Numbered from the stretch's first letter, positions 8,948 to 18,770 are shown. The stretch is DNA of 64,000 nt from JAIVJZ01 sp035296385 (GCA_035296385.1 DATHBB010000293.1:10115-74114); one strand, 5' to 3'. Translations and numbers: made by a program. Notes: generated by a model from the sequence alone, not told the origin.

Positions 8948-9382
8948 TCAGTTGTACCGACGCTGTACGCGCGGCGTCCCGAAGATGACGAGCGCGGCGG
9001 GCACGAGCAGCGCGAGATTTCTGAGCGCGGTCTTAACTCCGAGTTGGCTGCCGATAATGCCGCCGAAACAACCGCATTCGAGCGGCTCGCCTTTCATAAT
9101 GTAAACATAATGGAGGCCGTACAGCGCGAATCCGATGAGCATCAATGCCGTCAGCACCGCGCCCGCACGCGCCGTCTTCGGGATGACGAGCATCACGGCG
9201 GTCAACAGTTCCACGACGATCAACGTAATCGTCAAAGGCATCGCAAAGCGTTCCGGCACGAGGTTCGTCATGTTGAACGCGAAATCGTGCAACGTGTAGA
9301 GCTTCGCCCCCGCCGCAAACAACCACATCGCCGCCAACCCGAAGCGACTGATGAGGACGAGGATGTTAATCACTCTACGCAT
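8948..9382 (-). CDS. DoxX/MauE-like redox-associated membrane protein
   Basis: The 144-residue polytopic membrane protein has four hydrophobic segments (for example ILVLISRFGLAAMWLF, AMPLTITLIVVELLTAVMLV, TALMLIGFALYGLHYVY, ALLVPAALVIF). It also has the Cys motif PLECGCFGG typical of the MauE/DoxX-related family linked to thiol redox or methylamine utilisation. In this family the Cys pair is thought to exchange disulfides. The start codon lies directly against the family E repeat and lacks a Shine-Dalgarno. It lies downstream of sucC and could be cotranscribed through that hairpin. Confidence 0.8.
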   Translation of the reverse strand: MRRVINILVLISRFGLAAMWLFAAGAKLYTLHDFAFNMTNLVPERFAMPLTITLIVVELLTAVMLVIPKTARAGAVLTALMLIGFALYGLHYVYIMKGEPLECGCFGGIIGSQLGVKTALRNLALLVPAALVIFGTPRVQRRYN

Positions 9383-9387
9383 AAAAT

Positions 9388-9487
9388 CTAGGGTAAAGGG
9401 TAAGGGGTAAAGGGTAAAGGTAAAACCAAAAACTGTTTCGTCGCGTCTTTCTTTTAACCCTTTACCCTTCCCCTTTACCCTTTACCC
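9388..9487. repeat. heptad inverted repeat, family E
   Basis: The arms are AAAGGGT/AAGGGGT heptamers and their complement (ACCCTTT). The loop reads AAAGACGCG on the minus strand. It fills the gap between the sucC stop and the DoxX-like start. Confidence 0.88.
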
Positions 9488-9495
9488 ATTCTTCT

Positions 9496-10665
<1,170 letters not shown>

Positions 10666-10802
10666 CCTCGATCCTCTCGCTCGCGTGGCGACGCGCAGGC
10701 CGCCGCTCGATTTTCTCCATTGTGGTGGAACGCTCAGGAGTGTAGCCGCACGCGCGCCGCGCGTGCAAGCCGCTACTTCAAACGTCCGTCCCGTCGCGGA
10801 TT

Positions 10803-10811
10803 TGCTATGAT
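10803..10811 (+). promoter_or_regulatory. candidate extended -10 promoter for osmC-like gene
   Basis: TGCTATGAT matches an extended -10 element (TGnTATAAT with one mismatch) about 95 bases before the osmC-like ATG. No clear -35 is present. Confidence 0.3.
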
Positions 10812-10906
10812 GCCGCCGACTCTAAAACCGACACGGGGCGCAAACCTTGAAATCACTTGAAACCACTTGAAATTTTAGTCAGACCACTTTTGCAGGAGGC
10901 TGGTTT

Positions 10907-11329
10907 ATGGGCGATGTCACCGTCACTTCCCTCAAGAATCTACAGAACGAGGTGCGCTTCGGCGAAGGGCAAACTTTCATCACGGACGAACCCGCGAGCA
11001 TTGGCGGCGACGGCGCGGGCGCAGACCCTTACACCCTGCTGCTCGCCGCGCTCGGCAGTTGCATCTCCATGACGCTCACGCTCTACGCGCGGCGCAAAAA
11101 TTGGCCGCTCGAACGCGTCGAGGTGCGACTCCGTCAACAGCGCGTCCACGCCACAGACTGCGCCGAGTGTGAGACGACAAGCGGCGGTTTCGTCCATCGC
11201 ATCGAACGCTCCGTGCGCATCGAAGGCGCGTCGCTCACGGAAGAACAACACGCGCGCTTGCAGGAGATCGCGCACAAGTGCCCCGTGCATAAGACACTCA
11301 CTTCGGAGATCGTGATTACGAAAAGCTGA
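10907..11329 (+). CDS. OsmC family peroxiredoxin-like protein
   Basis: The 140-residue protein has the OsmC/Ohr fold signature. The first conserved Cys lies in LLAALGSCISMTLTLYAR (peroxidatic Cys plus helix) and the second in IAHKCPVHKTL. Ohr/OsmC proteins reduce organic hydroperoxides; this subgroup (YhfA/OsmC-like) is less well defined. An AGGAGG lies seven bases before the ATG. An extra CAEC pair (about residue 84) may bind metal or be redox-active; that is inference. It is divergent from sucC and convergent with the TIR gene, 20 bases away. Confidence 0.9.
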   Translation: MGDVTVTSLKNLQNEVRFGEGQTFITDEPASIGGDGAGADPYTLLLAALGSCISMTLTLYARRKNWPLERVEVRLRQQRVHATDCAECETTSGGFVHRIERSVRIEGASLTEEQHARLQEIAHKCPVHKTLTSEIVITKS

Positions 11330-11349
11330 GCGGCTGACATGAAAACTCT

Positions 11350-12327
11350 CTAAGTTTCGCGGTCGCGACGACTCTCTGCGGTGCGCAGCGCCTTCAACAG
11401 CCGCTCGAACTCCTCCTCGAACTTCTTATTGTCAGTCTCCCAGCCGATGAAGTTGGCTGCCAGACGTGACTTGAGTTGCGTGGCCTTTGCACCCCCACAC
11501 TCGGGCGTGAAGAGATAGCCGTCAAGGTTCAAGGGGATGAGAGCCAAAGTCTCTTCCCCTTTGGCCTTCCACAACTGCTCCTCCTTTTGCAGCGCGACCT
11601 CAAGTTCACTATTCACCCACCAACTCGTGAGGGCAGTTTTAGAGCAACACAGGAGGACTTTATCCGAGAGCCGGATGCCCCGGTCTACTTCCGTAAGAAT
11701 CTTCTGGCCGGGTAAAATCTGGTGCTCATCCAGCCAGCAGCGCACGCCCCGACCTTGAAGCGCGTCATACAAACGACGGGCGAAGGATTTATCGGCGTGA
11801 CTATAGCTGATGAAACATGAATAGAACTCGATCATTTTTCCTGTCAGCGACGGCAAATAGGTGAGGAAGTCTTCGGGCACGCCGCACTTACGCAGAAAAG
11901 TTATAGGGATGTTACCCCCCGATCTGTAGATCGTATCTAAGCCGACAGTGGATGGGCCCTCATGAACGGCGGCCTCTAAACCGACAGCAGTGCTGAGGTC
12001 GTTGTCTGCAAATATCGTCCAGCCGAATATCGCCTGCGTAAAGTTTGCGCCGTCGAGTTTCGCGCCGCTTAGATTTGCGCCGGTAAAATTTGTATTACTG
12101 AGAGTAGCGCCGCTCAGGTTAGCGCGATGTAGTTTCGCGCCCATGAAAGTCCCGTTAGTGAGATTAACTTGAGACAAGTCTGCCCGTTGGAGATCGGCGT
12201 CCGCAAGCTCACAGCCCATCAGGGATGCTCCGGCGAGGTCCGGCTTCTCATGCGGATGTTCTTTCCGCCATGCGTTCCAAGACCTTGCTCCATGGATTAA
12301 TAATCTGACGTGCTCAGCATTAGCCAT
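11350..12327 (-). CDS. pentapeptide-repeat / TIR-domain protein
   Basis: The 325-residue protein has a pentapeptide-repeat helix at about residues 30-110 (ADLQRADLSQVNLTNG, GANLSGAKLDGANFTQ), a linker, and a TIR domain at about 165-310. The TIR start is YSCFISYSHADKSFARRLYD, then RCWLDEHQILPG, VLLCCSKTALTSWWVNSELE and a C-terminal helix. The Glu in SWWVNSELE fits the position of the catalytic Glu of TIR NADases. TIR domains often act as NAD-depleting effectors in antiviral defence; that role here is inference. Base composition is lower in GC than its neighbours and it lies 170 bases from a tRNA gene, which suggests acquisition by transfer. Confidence 0.85.
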   Translation of the reverse strand: MANAEHVRLLIHGARSWNAWRKEHPHEKPDLAGASLMGCELADADLQRADLSQVNLTNGTFMGAKLHRANLSGATLSNTNFTGANLSGAKLDGANFTQAIFGWTIFADNDLSTAVGLEAAVHEGPSTVGLDTIYRSGGNIPITFLRKCGVPEDFLTYLPSLTGKMIEFYSCFISYSHADKSFARRLYDALQGRGVRCWLDEHQILPGQKILTEVDRGIRLSDKVLLCCSKTALTSWWVNSELEVALQKEEQLWKAKGEETLALIPLNLDGYLFTPECGGAKATQLKSRLAANFIGWETDNKKFEEEFERLLKALRTAESRRDRET

Positions 12328-12450
12328 TGGCGTGTCACCCCTTCCACTATGGATTTGTTAATTAAATATTGCGTTGGAGCTTTGGGAATACAATTTGTTT
12401 TTCAGAGTTTGTGAGCGGGCGGACAAGTTTCCGCAATTCTACCGCAAGCA

Positions 12451-12483
12451 GAAAACGGCCACCCATAATGAGCGACCGTTTTC
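12451..12483 (-). terminator. terminator downstream of tRNA-Pro
   Basis: GAAAACGG and CCGTTTTC form a stem around a loop that can pair further. On the minus strand the second arm ends in TTTTC. It lies about 20 nt past the tRNA 3' end. Confidence 0.6.
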
Positions 12484-12499
12484 CGCCTGGCAGGGTTGA

Positions 12500-12573
12500 T
12501 CGGGATGACTGGATTCGAACCAGCGGCCTCACCCACCCCAAGGGTGCGCGCTACCAGGCTGCGCCACATCCCG
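12500..12573 (-). tRNA. tRNA-Pro(GGG)
   Basis: A cloverleaf folds completely on the minus strand: acceptor stem CGGGATG/CATCCCG, D-arm GCGC...GCGC, anticodon stem CACCC/GGGTG with loop TTGGGGT (anticodon GGG), T-arm GCTGG-TTCGAAT-CCAGT, and discriminator A. The CCA end is not encoded. No intron is present. Confidence 0.95.
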
Positions 12574-12653
12574 TCTGTGTTCTTTAAGTATCTCTGGAAA
12601 ATTATTTTTGTCAAATCGCGCGGAGCCTGAGAGCCACGCAAAGGCGCGTTTGA

Positions 12654-13220
12654 CTAGCGGCGGCGCGTCGTGTCGCTCTTGTGTTCGGAGGCGTCGAGCA
12701 GCGAGAGCAGCTCGCGCATCTGTTCGCGTAGGCGGCGCAGGGCGGCGCGGCGTTCGTCCGTGAGCGGCACGGTGGGTTCTGCAGGCGCGACTTCCTCGTC
12801 GCTCGCGTAAGAGGGCGCGGCGAGCGCGGTCGGCGGCGGTTGCTGTGGCGGTTGCTGCTGCGAGGCTTCGCGAATGTTGGCGTCTTTCTGAAGTTCCTCC
12901 TCCGCCGCCGCGACCGAGGAGTTGTTCATGTCGGGCGTGACGACTTTGAGTTTGCTTGAGCCGCGAATTTCGCTGACCAACTTTTTCTTCGCGCCCGCAA
13001 TGGTGTACTGGTCTTCGTAGAGCAGTTCCTTGATGCGCAAGACCATCTCCACGTCGCGCTTGCGATAGGTGCGCTGCCCGGCGCGGTTCTTCTGCGGCGC
13101 GAGCATCGGGAATTCCGATTCCCAGTAGCGCAAAACGTGCGCCTGCACGCCGGTGATGTCGCACACTTCGCCGATCTTGAAGAACAGCTTTTCGGGAATG
13201 TAGACGGCGGCGCGGTTCAT
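12654..13220 (-). CDS. MerR family transcriptional regulator
   Basis: The 188-residue protein has an N-terminal MerR winged helix: FFKIGEVCDITGVQAHVLRY, ESEFPMLAP and GQRTYRKRDVEMVLRIKELL, followed by YEDQYTIAGAKKKL. The C-terminal half is low-complexity (Gln/Pro-rich, then a predicted helix RRAALRRLREQMRELLSLLD) and lacks an obvious metal or drug pocket. This architecture (MerR HTH with a short Pro/Gln tail) occurs as a stand-alone gene in many GC-rich bacteria; its regulon is unknown. It lies directly upstream of tRNA-Pro on the same strand. Confidence 0.88.
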   Translation of the reverse strand: MNRAAVYIPEKLFFKIGEVCDITGVQAHVLRYWESEFPMLAPQKNRAGQRTYRKRDVEMVLRIKELLYEDQYTIAGAKKKLVSEIRGSSKLKVVTPDMNNSSVAAAEEELQKDANIREASQQQPPQQPPPTALAAPSYASDEEVAPAEPTVPLTDERRAALRRLREQMRELLSLLDASEHKSDTTRRR

Positions 13221-13463
13221 GGTTTAACGGAAAGCCTTTGCCGGAAGCCTCTCTCAACTCCCGCACGGAAACTTTGAGTTGAACTGTTTCGAGCGTGTAC
13301 GCCGGACGATAGCGACACGAAGCTGCCGCCATGTTACGCGCGCGCGTGGGGCGTGTCAATATTTTTCCAGAAAATTTAAGACGAATTGTTTGTACGGCTT
13401 GCGGGCGGCGGCTTCAAGGCTTTCCTGAATGGGCGTCTCGCGCCTGCGCTTGACGATTTCACG

Positions 13464-14510
13464 TCAACGGCGCGCGGAGTCGTCGCCCGGTCGCAGGCGA
13501 ATCAGGCGGCTGACGGGGTCGAAAGTGATCTCGAAAGGGCGCAAGGCGTCGCGCCCCAAAAGCACGGGCGCACCGCTGGCCGCGCCCGTGAGTAAATCCG
13601 TAGGGACGCGTCGCAGGACGAGCGTGCCGATCTGTATGGTGACGGGTTCGACGCGGCGCGCGTTGATGCGCCCGCGCCCCAGATCGCTCACGCCCTCGCG
13701 TTCGCGCCCGCCTCGCGTCGAAGCGATGCCGAAGGCGCGCGCGGATTGTTCACTCACGGCGAGTCCGAAGCCGGAACCTGTGTCGAGCAGCGCGCGGCGT
13801 CCGCCGTCGAGCAGGACGAATGGGCGGCGACTACCGGCGTCGAAAAACCATTGGACGATTGCGCCGCCTGCGGGCGCGGCGAGGCCGCGCAGGGGCGTCG
13901 CGCGCGGGTCGAACGCGCTGATGCGCTCGTTCGGGAGGTCAATCGTGTAGCCGAGCGGCCAGTAGCTTTCGGTCGGGTCGAGCACGCCGTCGAGGTCGGG
14001 CGGCAGGGCGTCGGTCACGATGACGAGACCTTTGGCGGGCAGGAAATTTTCACGCGCTCCGATGGCGAGGCTGGCGGGCGCGGCTTCTCTCCCCTGTGAG
14101 CCGCGCGCGCCGCTCAAGCCGCTGAGCGTGACGGACTGCGCGCCCGCGAGCGCGATCCGCGATTCGGCGGCCACGCGACGCGAGATGATAGTCGCGCCCG
14201 CGCCCGTGTCTATGGCGAAATTGTAGGGGCCGGAATTGTTGAGCCAGATTTTGACGAGCAAGCCTCGGCCTTCGACTTCGCGGAAGCGCGCGGCGGCTGG
14301 CAAAACGGGCGCGCCCGCGTTGCGTACTCTCTGCGCGGAAAATTTGGAAGTTGAATTATTCGGGCGCGATCCGTTCGCGGCTTGCCCCGTGTGTCGTCCG
14401 GCAAAAGAATGGGCAGCCCCCTTTGAGGGGACTGCCCATAATGTTACTGCCAGAGCGATCAGGATAGCTGAAGTCGCGCGTCGCGCCGTCTGCTTCAGGA
14501 CGAACTCCAT
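13464..14510 (-). CDS. retropepsin-like aspartic protease, exported
   Basis: This is an exported protein of 348 residues with a signal peptide (ATSAILIALAVTLWAVP). Two aspartyl-protease-like halves are visible: FAIDTGAGATIIS and LLDTGSGFGLAVS, each with the D-T/S-G catalytic motif. Retropepsin-like proteins usually work as dimers or pseudodimers with one such motif per lobe, so this chain could fold as a single-chain enzyme. ATG at 14510 is preferred; a GTG lies one codon upstream. A terminator-like hairpin (14410-14438) overlaps its signal-peptide codons. The substrate is unknown. A second two-DTG protein is encoded at 29842-31605. Confidence 0.8.
   Translation of the reverse strand: MEFVLKQTARRATSAILIALAVTLWAVPSKGAAHSFAGRHTGQAANGSRPNNSTSKFSAQRVRNAGAPVLPAAARFREVEGRGLLVKIWLNNSGPYNFAIDTGAGATIISRRVAAESRIALAGAQSVTLSGLSGARGSQGREAAPASLAIGARENFLPAKGLVIVTDALPPDLDGVLDPTESYWPLGYTIDLPNERISAFDPRATPLRGLAAPAGGAIVQWFFDAGSRRPFVLLDGGRRALLDTGSGFGLAVSEQSARAFGIASTRGGREREGVSDLGRGRINARRVEPVTIQIGTLVLRRVPTDLLTGAASGAPVLLGRDALRPFEITFDPVSRLIRLRPGDDSARR
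14410..14438 (-). terminator. terminator-like hairpin inside leader codons
   Basis: TGGGCAG-TCCCC and GGGG-CTGCCCA pair around a 6-nt loop. On the minus strand ATTCTTTTG follows. It lies about 105 nt past the stop of the glycine-zipper gene and within codons of the protease signal peptide. Confidence 0.5.
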
Positions 14511-14543
14511 CACGTCACCGTCCGGTCTCTAAGATTTAGCGAC

Positions 14544-15167
14544 TTAGCGACGATTATTGCGATTGCGGATTTTGTAGGTGTAGAGCGCCGAGCCGGCACC
14601 GCCGCCGAGCGCGCCGATGGCCGCACCCTTCTTGCCGCCGACGAGGCCGCCGATCAAAGCGCCGCCGCCCGCGCCCATCGCCACCGTCAACTTATCGCGG
14701 TGCTTCGACCAGAACGAACGCTTGCGCGGTTCGTAGTCGTAATAAGCCTGACGCGAGGCGCGCGTGTTGCGTGCGACGCGAGTGCGTCGGGCGGGTGCAT
14801 CGCGATAGACGACTCGTTCGGTCGTCGTTGCCGCGTTTGAAAGGTTGCTGGCGCGAACGTTCTTCTGTTCACGCGCCGCCGCGAAGCCTTCGGTGAAGCC
14901 TGCGCGATAGCATTCTTCGCTGCTCGTCGTGTCGTTGGCAACGTTGAGCGTCGCGGGCGTCTCGTTATTGGTCGCCGGAAGCGTCTCGTTATAACGCAAC
15001 GTCGCGGCCTGCGAGTTGTTGTCTGTAGAGGTCGGCAGCAAGTTCGTTCTCGTCGCCGCCTGCGTGTTGAGGTCGTTCGTTTTCGGGCGCATCACTAACG
15101 CGCCGACAGTGCCGCCTAAAAGTGCGGCCACGAGCGCGACGGGTAAAATCTTATTCTGTAAATTCAT
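14544..15167 (-). CDS. glycine-zipper membrane-associated protein
   Basis: The 207-residue protein has an N-terminal hydrophobic anchor (KILPVALVAALLGGTVGALVM). A Thr/Asn-rich disordered middle follows. A basic segment (RNTRASRQAYYDYEPRKRSF) comes before a glycine zipper near the C-terminus (AMGAGGGALIGGLVGG, AAIGALGGGAGSALYTY). Glycine-zipper domains pack as membrane helices, for example in outer-membrane lipoproteins of the SlyB/YMGG type. No catalytic motif is present. It is divergent from the aminotransferase gene at 15531. The function is unknown; an envelope role is inferred. Confidence 0.75.
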   Translation of the reverse strand: MNLQNKILPVALVAALLGGTVGALVMRPKTNDLNTQAATRTNLLPTSTDNNSQAATLRYNETLPATNNETPATLNVANDTTSSEECYRAGFTEGFAAAREQKNVRASNLSNAATTTERVVYRDAPARRTRVARNTRASRQAYYDYEPRKRSFWSKHRDKLTVAMGAGGGALIGGLVGGKKGAAIGALGGGAGSALYTYKIRNRNNRR

Positions 15168-15530
15168 TGGTCAGCTTCTCCTTCAATTCGCCAGTAGTTC
15201 GGGGTGAACCCGCCGGATAGTTCAGCAAGTCACGTTCCGTTAAGTTGTGCGACAGGGAGAGTCAATCGCAGTTTAACTTCAAACGCCGGTTTCGGGGAGA
15301 TTCAAACGCAGATTTTTCTCGCCGCAACGAAAATACAATATTGAGACCCGCCCCGACGCACGCGCCGACCGCTTTCATGCACGATATGGACTAGACGCGA
15401 CACGATATGCTCAACGCTTTCGGGTGCGAACCAGGGCGCGCGAGTTAGCGCGGTTGGACGCGCGGCGCGGGCGCAAGCTATAATCCCGCTTCTTTTCCAC
15501 GTCCTAAAATTTTGGAGGTTCGCCGCCATC
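15168..15530. other. divergent intergenic region
   Basis: These 363 bases separate two divergent genes and should hold promoters for both. I see no RNA gene, no repeat copy and no convincing -35/-10 pair. Confidence 0.4.
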
Positions 15531-16700
15531 GTGTCCACCGCTCCGTCCGTCCAACGCCTCGCCGCGCGTCTCGATGCGGTCGGGTTTTCCGACATCGTCA
15601 AGATTCGCAACCGCATCATGGAACTGCGCGCGGCGGGCGCAACCGTCTATCAATTCGAAGGCGGCGAACCCTTTCTCAACACGCCCGAACACGTCAAAGA
15701 GGCGATGACGCACGCCCTCGCCGAAAATCGCACGCGCTACGCGCCCTCTTCCGGCATACAGGAACTGCGCGACGCGCTCGCGGAAAAACTCCGCACGCGC
15801 AACCGCATCCCCGCCGACGCGAAAGACGTGATCGTGCAGAACGGCGGCATGCAGGGTCTCTTCGGCGCGTTTCAATCGGTCGTCAACCCCGGTGAGGAAG
15901 TGCTCATGTTCTCGCCCTATTGGACGCCCGTTAAAGATTTGATCGCGGGCTGCGAGGCGCGCGCCGTTTTGGTCTCGACCGACGAAGCGCGCCGCGAAGG
16001 TTTTGCGCAGACGCTCGCGCGCCACACGAACGCCAACACGCGCGCCATCTATTACAACACGCCGCAGAACCCCACGGGCGTCGTCTTCACGCTCGAAGAG
16101 GCGAAGGCCGTCGCCGCGTTCGCGCGCGAACGCGGCCTCGTCGTCATCGCCGACGAGGCTTACGAGGACTTGGTTTACGAAGGCGAACACGTCTCCATCG
16201 CCTCGCTCGAAGGCATGTGGGAGCGCACCCTCACCTGCTACACGCTCTCGAAGTCTTATTCGATGACGGGCTGGCGCATCGGCTATGTCGCCTGCGCCGA
16301 ACCCTGGATGACGGGCTTACGCAAGACCACGCTCTACTCTACGAACGGAGTTTCGACGCCGACCCAGTGGGCTGCGCTCGCCGCCGTCAACTCCCCGCCT
16401 GACTTCTTCAGCGCGACGCGCGCCCGGTATCGAGAACGACGCGACCTGATGATCGCGGGACTGAACGAAATCGGACTTCCCTGCGCCTCGCCCGCCGGAG
16501 CGTTCTACGCCTTCGCAGACGTGACCCGCATCGACGCAGACAGTCGCGCCGCCGCAGAGATTTTGCTCGACCGCGCGCAAGTCGCCACCGTGCCCGGCGT
16601 CGTCTTCGGCGAACACGGCGAAGGCCGCCTGCGCTTCTCCTTCTCGACCTCCCTTGAGACGATCCGCGCGGGACTCGACTCGATGCGCCGCAATTTGTGA
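15531..16700 (+). CDS. class I/II pyridoxal-phosphate aminotransferase
   Basis: The 389-residue fold-type I aminotransferase is of the aspartate aminotransferase group. The PLP lysine is in YTLSKSYSMTGWRIGY, the substrate/PLP loops include YNTPQNPTGVVFTLEEA and VIADEAYEDLVYEG, and the C-terminal Arg is in GEGRLRFSFS. The precise substrate (Asp, aromatic or branched amino acid) is not decidable from sequence by eye. It starts with GTG, with a GGAGG 14 bases upstream. thiL follows after 26 bases, so the two are probably cotranscribed. Confidence 0.9.
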   Translation: MSTAPSVQRLAARLDAVGFSDIVKIRNRIMELRAAGATVYQFEGGEPFLNTPEHVKEAMTHALAENRTRYAPSSGIQELRDALAEKLRTRNRIPADAKDVIVQNGGMQGLFGAFQSVVNPGEEVLMFSPYWTPVKDLIAGCEARAVLVSTDEARREGFAQTLARHTNANTRAIYYNTPQNPTGVVFTLEEAKAVAAFARERGLVVIADEAYEDLVYEGEHVSIASLEGMWERTLTCYTLSKSYSMTGWRIGYVACAEPWMTGLRKTTLYSTNGVSTPTQWAALAAVNSPPDFFSATRARYRERRDLMIAGLNEIGLPCASPAGAFYAFADVTRIDADSRAAAEILLDRAQVATVPGVVFGEHGEGRLRFSFSTSLETIRAGLDSMRRNL

Positions 16701-16726
16701 AGCGATGAAAAATTGAGGGATGAGGG

Positions 16727-17866
16727 ATGAAGGATGAAGTAAAGCGAAAAGCTCGTCCGTCCGTCCCGACTCGTACATCAAACGTCGCGCCCAGTTCATC
16801 AGTCACAGAATCTCACGACGGCGAGTTTGATTTTATCTCGGGCATCAAACGACGCGCGGAAGCGTCGCGGGCAAATAAGATTGACGGACTCGTTCACGGC
16901 ATCGGCGACGACGCCGCCGTCATCAACGGACGGGGCAAACGCGACTCCGTCATCACCGCCGACCTGCTCGTCGAAGACATAGACTTTCGACGCACCTCCC
17001 GCCCCCAAGACATCGGCTACAAGGCTCTCGCCGTCTCGCTCTCCGACATCGCCGCGATGGGCGCGCGCCCGCGCTTCGCGCTCCTCTCGCTCGGACTTCC
17101 CCAGGACATCTATCATTCGCCCTTCGCCGCCGGTCTCTCCAAAGGTTTTCTAAATGCGGCGCGCGGGTTCGGCGTCACGCTCATCGGCGGCGACGTGTCG
17201 CGCACGCCCGAACGCATCGTCATAGATTCAATCGTCATCGGCGACGTGCGGCGCGGGCGCGCGGTCCTGCGTTCGGGCGCACGCGCGGGCGATCAGATAT
17301 TCGTCACCGGCACACTCGGCGGCGCGGCTGCCGGCTTGAAGTTACTCGAACACGCGCGCACTTTGCGCACGCACGCCGCACGCGCGCGCTTCCTCTCCGG
17401 CCTCGAAGCGCTCACGCGGCGACAGGCGCGCCCCGCGCCGCGCGTCGAATGTGGCGCGTTACTTGGCGAGCGCCGTTTGGCCTCGGCGATGATTGATCTG
17501 AGCGACGGCTTATCGTCCGACCTCGCGCACCTCTGCGAGCAAAGCGGAGTCGGCGCGCTCGTGGAAGCAGCGCGCATCCCCGTCGCCCCGACGCTCAAAC
17601 GAGCGAGCGCGATCAACTCCAACTCCTTCACGCGCGCCTTGAAAGATGACGCGCTCAAACTCGCGCTCGACGGCGGCGAGGATTTCGAGTTGTTATTTAC
17701 CGTGCGCCCGCGTGTGGCCGCACGACTGCCGAAACGACTCGGCGGCGTGCGACTCACGCGCATCGGCGAAGTGAGGGAGGCTCGCGAAGGCATCAAAATC
17801 TCTCTCGACGGGCGCACGGAAATCTTGCGGCCTGCGGGCTTCGACCATTTCAAACATGAGCGTTGA
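16727..17866 (+). CDS. thiL: thiamine-monophosphate kinase
   Basis: ThiL phosphorylates thiamine monophosphate to thiamine pyrophosphate using ATP. Family motifs are in order: GIGDDAAVI, ALAVSLSDIAAMGARPRFAL (Mg-binding), LIGGDVSRTPE, IDLSDGLSSDLAHLCEQ and LDGGEDFELLFTV. The 379-residue length exceeds the usual 320-330 because of a 30-40 residue basic, Ser-rich N-terminal extension; a later start near EFDFISGIKRR is possible but no better start codon is evident. GAGGGATGAAGG lies just before the ATG. Confidence 0.92.
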   Translation: MKDEVKRKARPSVPTRTSNVAPSSSVTESHDGEFDFISGIKRRAEASRANKIDGLVHGIGDDAAVINGRGKRDSVITADLLVEDIDFRRTSRPQDIGYKALAVSLSDIAAMGARPRFALLSLGLPQDIYHSPFAAGLSKGFLNAARGFGVTLIGGDVSRTPERIVIDSIVIGDVRRGRAVLRSGARAGDQIFVTGTLGGAAAGLKLLEHARTLRTHAARARFLSGLEALTRRQARPAPRVECGALLGERRLASAMIDLSDGLSSDLAHLCEQSGVGALVEAARIPVAPTLKRASAINSNSFTRALKDDALKLALDGGEDFELLFTVRPRVAARLPKRLGGVRLTRIGEVREAREGIKISLDGRTEILRPAGFDHFKHER

Positions 17867-17889
17867 TTTTTAATCGAGAGAAAATCCTT

Positions 17890-18034
17890 CACCGCAGAGG
17901 CGCAGAGGGAGCGCAGAGAAGAAATGATGAAGTAGGAACGCGGAACGATGAACTAAAGACATTTTGCTTTCATTCATCGTTCCGCGTTCCTACTTCCTAG
18001 TTTTCCTCTGCGCCTCCTCTGCGCCTCTGTGGTG
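17890..18034. repeat. inverted repeat family G (CGCAGAG), outer arms
   Basis: Left arm 17890-17920 and right arm about 18001-18034 are tandem CGCAGAGG-type units in inverted orientation. The loop is occupied by a complete family A hairpin (17923-17998), a nested arrangement. Confidence 0.85.
17923..17998. repeat. heptad inverted repeat, family A copy 2 (nested)
   Basis: The GATGAAG TAGGAAC GCGGAAC GATGAAC arm and its complement surround a loop with AAAGACATTTTG. The whole hairpin lies inside the loop of the family G repeat. Confidence 0.9.
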
Positions 18035-18077
18035 AGCGCCTTAAAGCCGCGCGCATCCCGCCGCGCGAACCTAAAAT

Positions 18078-18106
18078 TTGACTAGCCGCCATTCCTTCCT
18101 TAGACT
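18078..18106 (+). promoter_or_regulatory. candidate sigma-70 promoter for tonB-like gene
   Basis: TTGACT, a 17-base spacer and TAGACT lie about 80 bases before the ATG at 18184. Confidence 0.4.
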
Positions 18107-18183
18107 CTCGTTCAGGGACGACAATTTTTCGACCCCCGGCGTAATCGTCCGGCGAGCCATCGTTCAGCAAAGGAAGTGAAGTT

Positions 18184-18675
18184 ATGCAAAGCACTCTGCT
18201 CCGTCTCGCAGTTGCCCTCCTCACATTCGGCGTCGGCGTCAGCGCGACCATGCTCTGGATCGCCTACGGCACGCCGGAGGCAAAAGTATATAGAGTCAAG
18301 TCGTGTCACATGCGCCCCATCGCGCCGCTGCCGCCCGCGCCGCCGTCAATGGACGCACCGCCTCCCCCGCCCGCGTTGCCGCCGCCCGCACGCGCGCCCA
18401 TCACCGGCGGACTGCTCAACGGCAAGGCGATCAGCAAGCCGCAGCCCGTCTATCCGTCGGCGGCTAAAGCCGCGCGCGTGTCCGGCACGGTGTACGTGCA
18501 TGTCGTACTCAACGAGAGCGGGCGTGTGATTTCGGCGGAAGCAGTCTCCGGTCATCAACTGTTACATGACGTGGCGGTCGAGGCGGCGCGCGACGCGCGT
18601 TTCTCGCCGACGCTCGTGTCAGGCCAGCCGGTCAAAGTCTCCGGCATCATCTCCTATAACTTCGTGCTCCAATAA
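18184..18675 (+). CDS. TonB-family C-terminal domain protein
   Basis: The 163-residue protein has an N-terminal membrane anchor (LLRLAVALLTFGVGVSATML), a Pro-rich periplasmic linker (residues about 45-75, PPPPPALPPPARAP) and a TonB C-terminal domain. That domain has the motif QPVYPSAAKAARVSGTVYVH, then DVAVEAARDARFSPTLV and a final beta strand. TonB proteins transmit proton-motive energy to outer-membrane receptors; no ExbB/ExbD or receptor genes are adjacent, so it may be one of several stand-alone TonB-like proteins. GGAAG lies before the ATG. Confidence 0.88.
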   Translation: MQSTLLRLAVALLTFGVGVSATMLWIAYGTPEAKVYRVKSCHMRPIAPLPPAPPSMDAPPPPPALPPPARAPITGGLLNGKAISKPQPVYPSAAKAARVSGTVYVHVVLNESGRVISAEAVSGHQLLHDVAVEAARDARFSPTLVSGQPVKVSGIISYNFVLQ

Positions 18676-18770
18676 ACACGAGGGACAGGTAAACCTAAAC
18701 TCAAGCGCGTCGCGTTCGTCGCCGACGCCGTGCACTTGTCGTCTCCGAATAACCTCGCGCTCGATTACAG

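Noticed and set aside
17890..18034. Transcription terminator after thiL
   Set aside because: The structure is a hairpin but lacks a T-tract and belongs to the nested G/A repeat set seen at other loci; described as a repeat instead.
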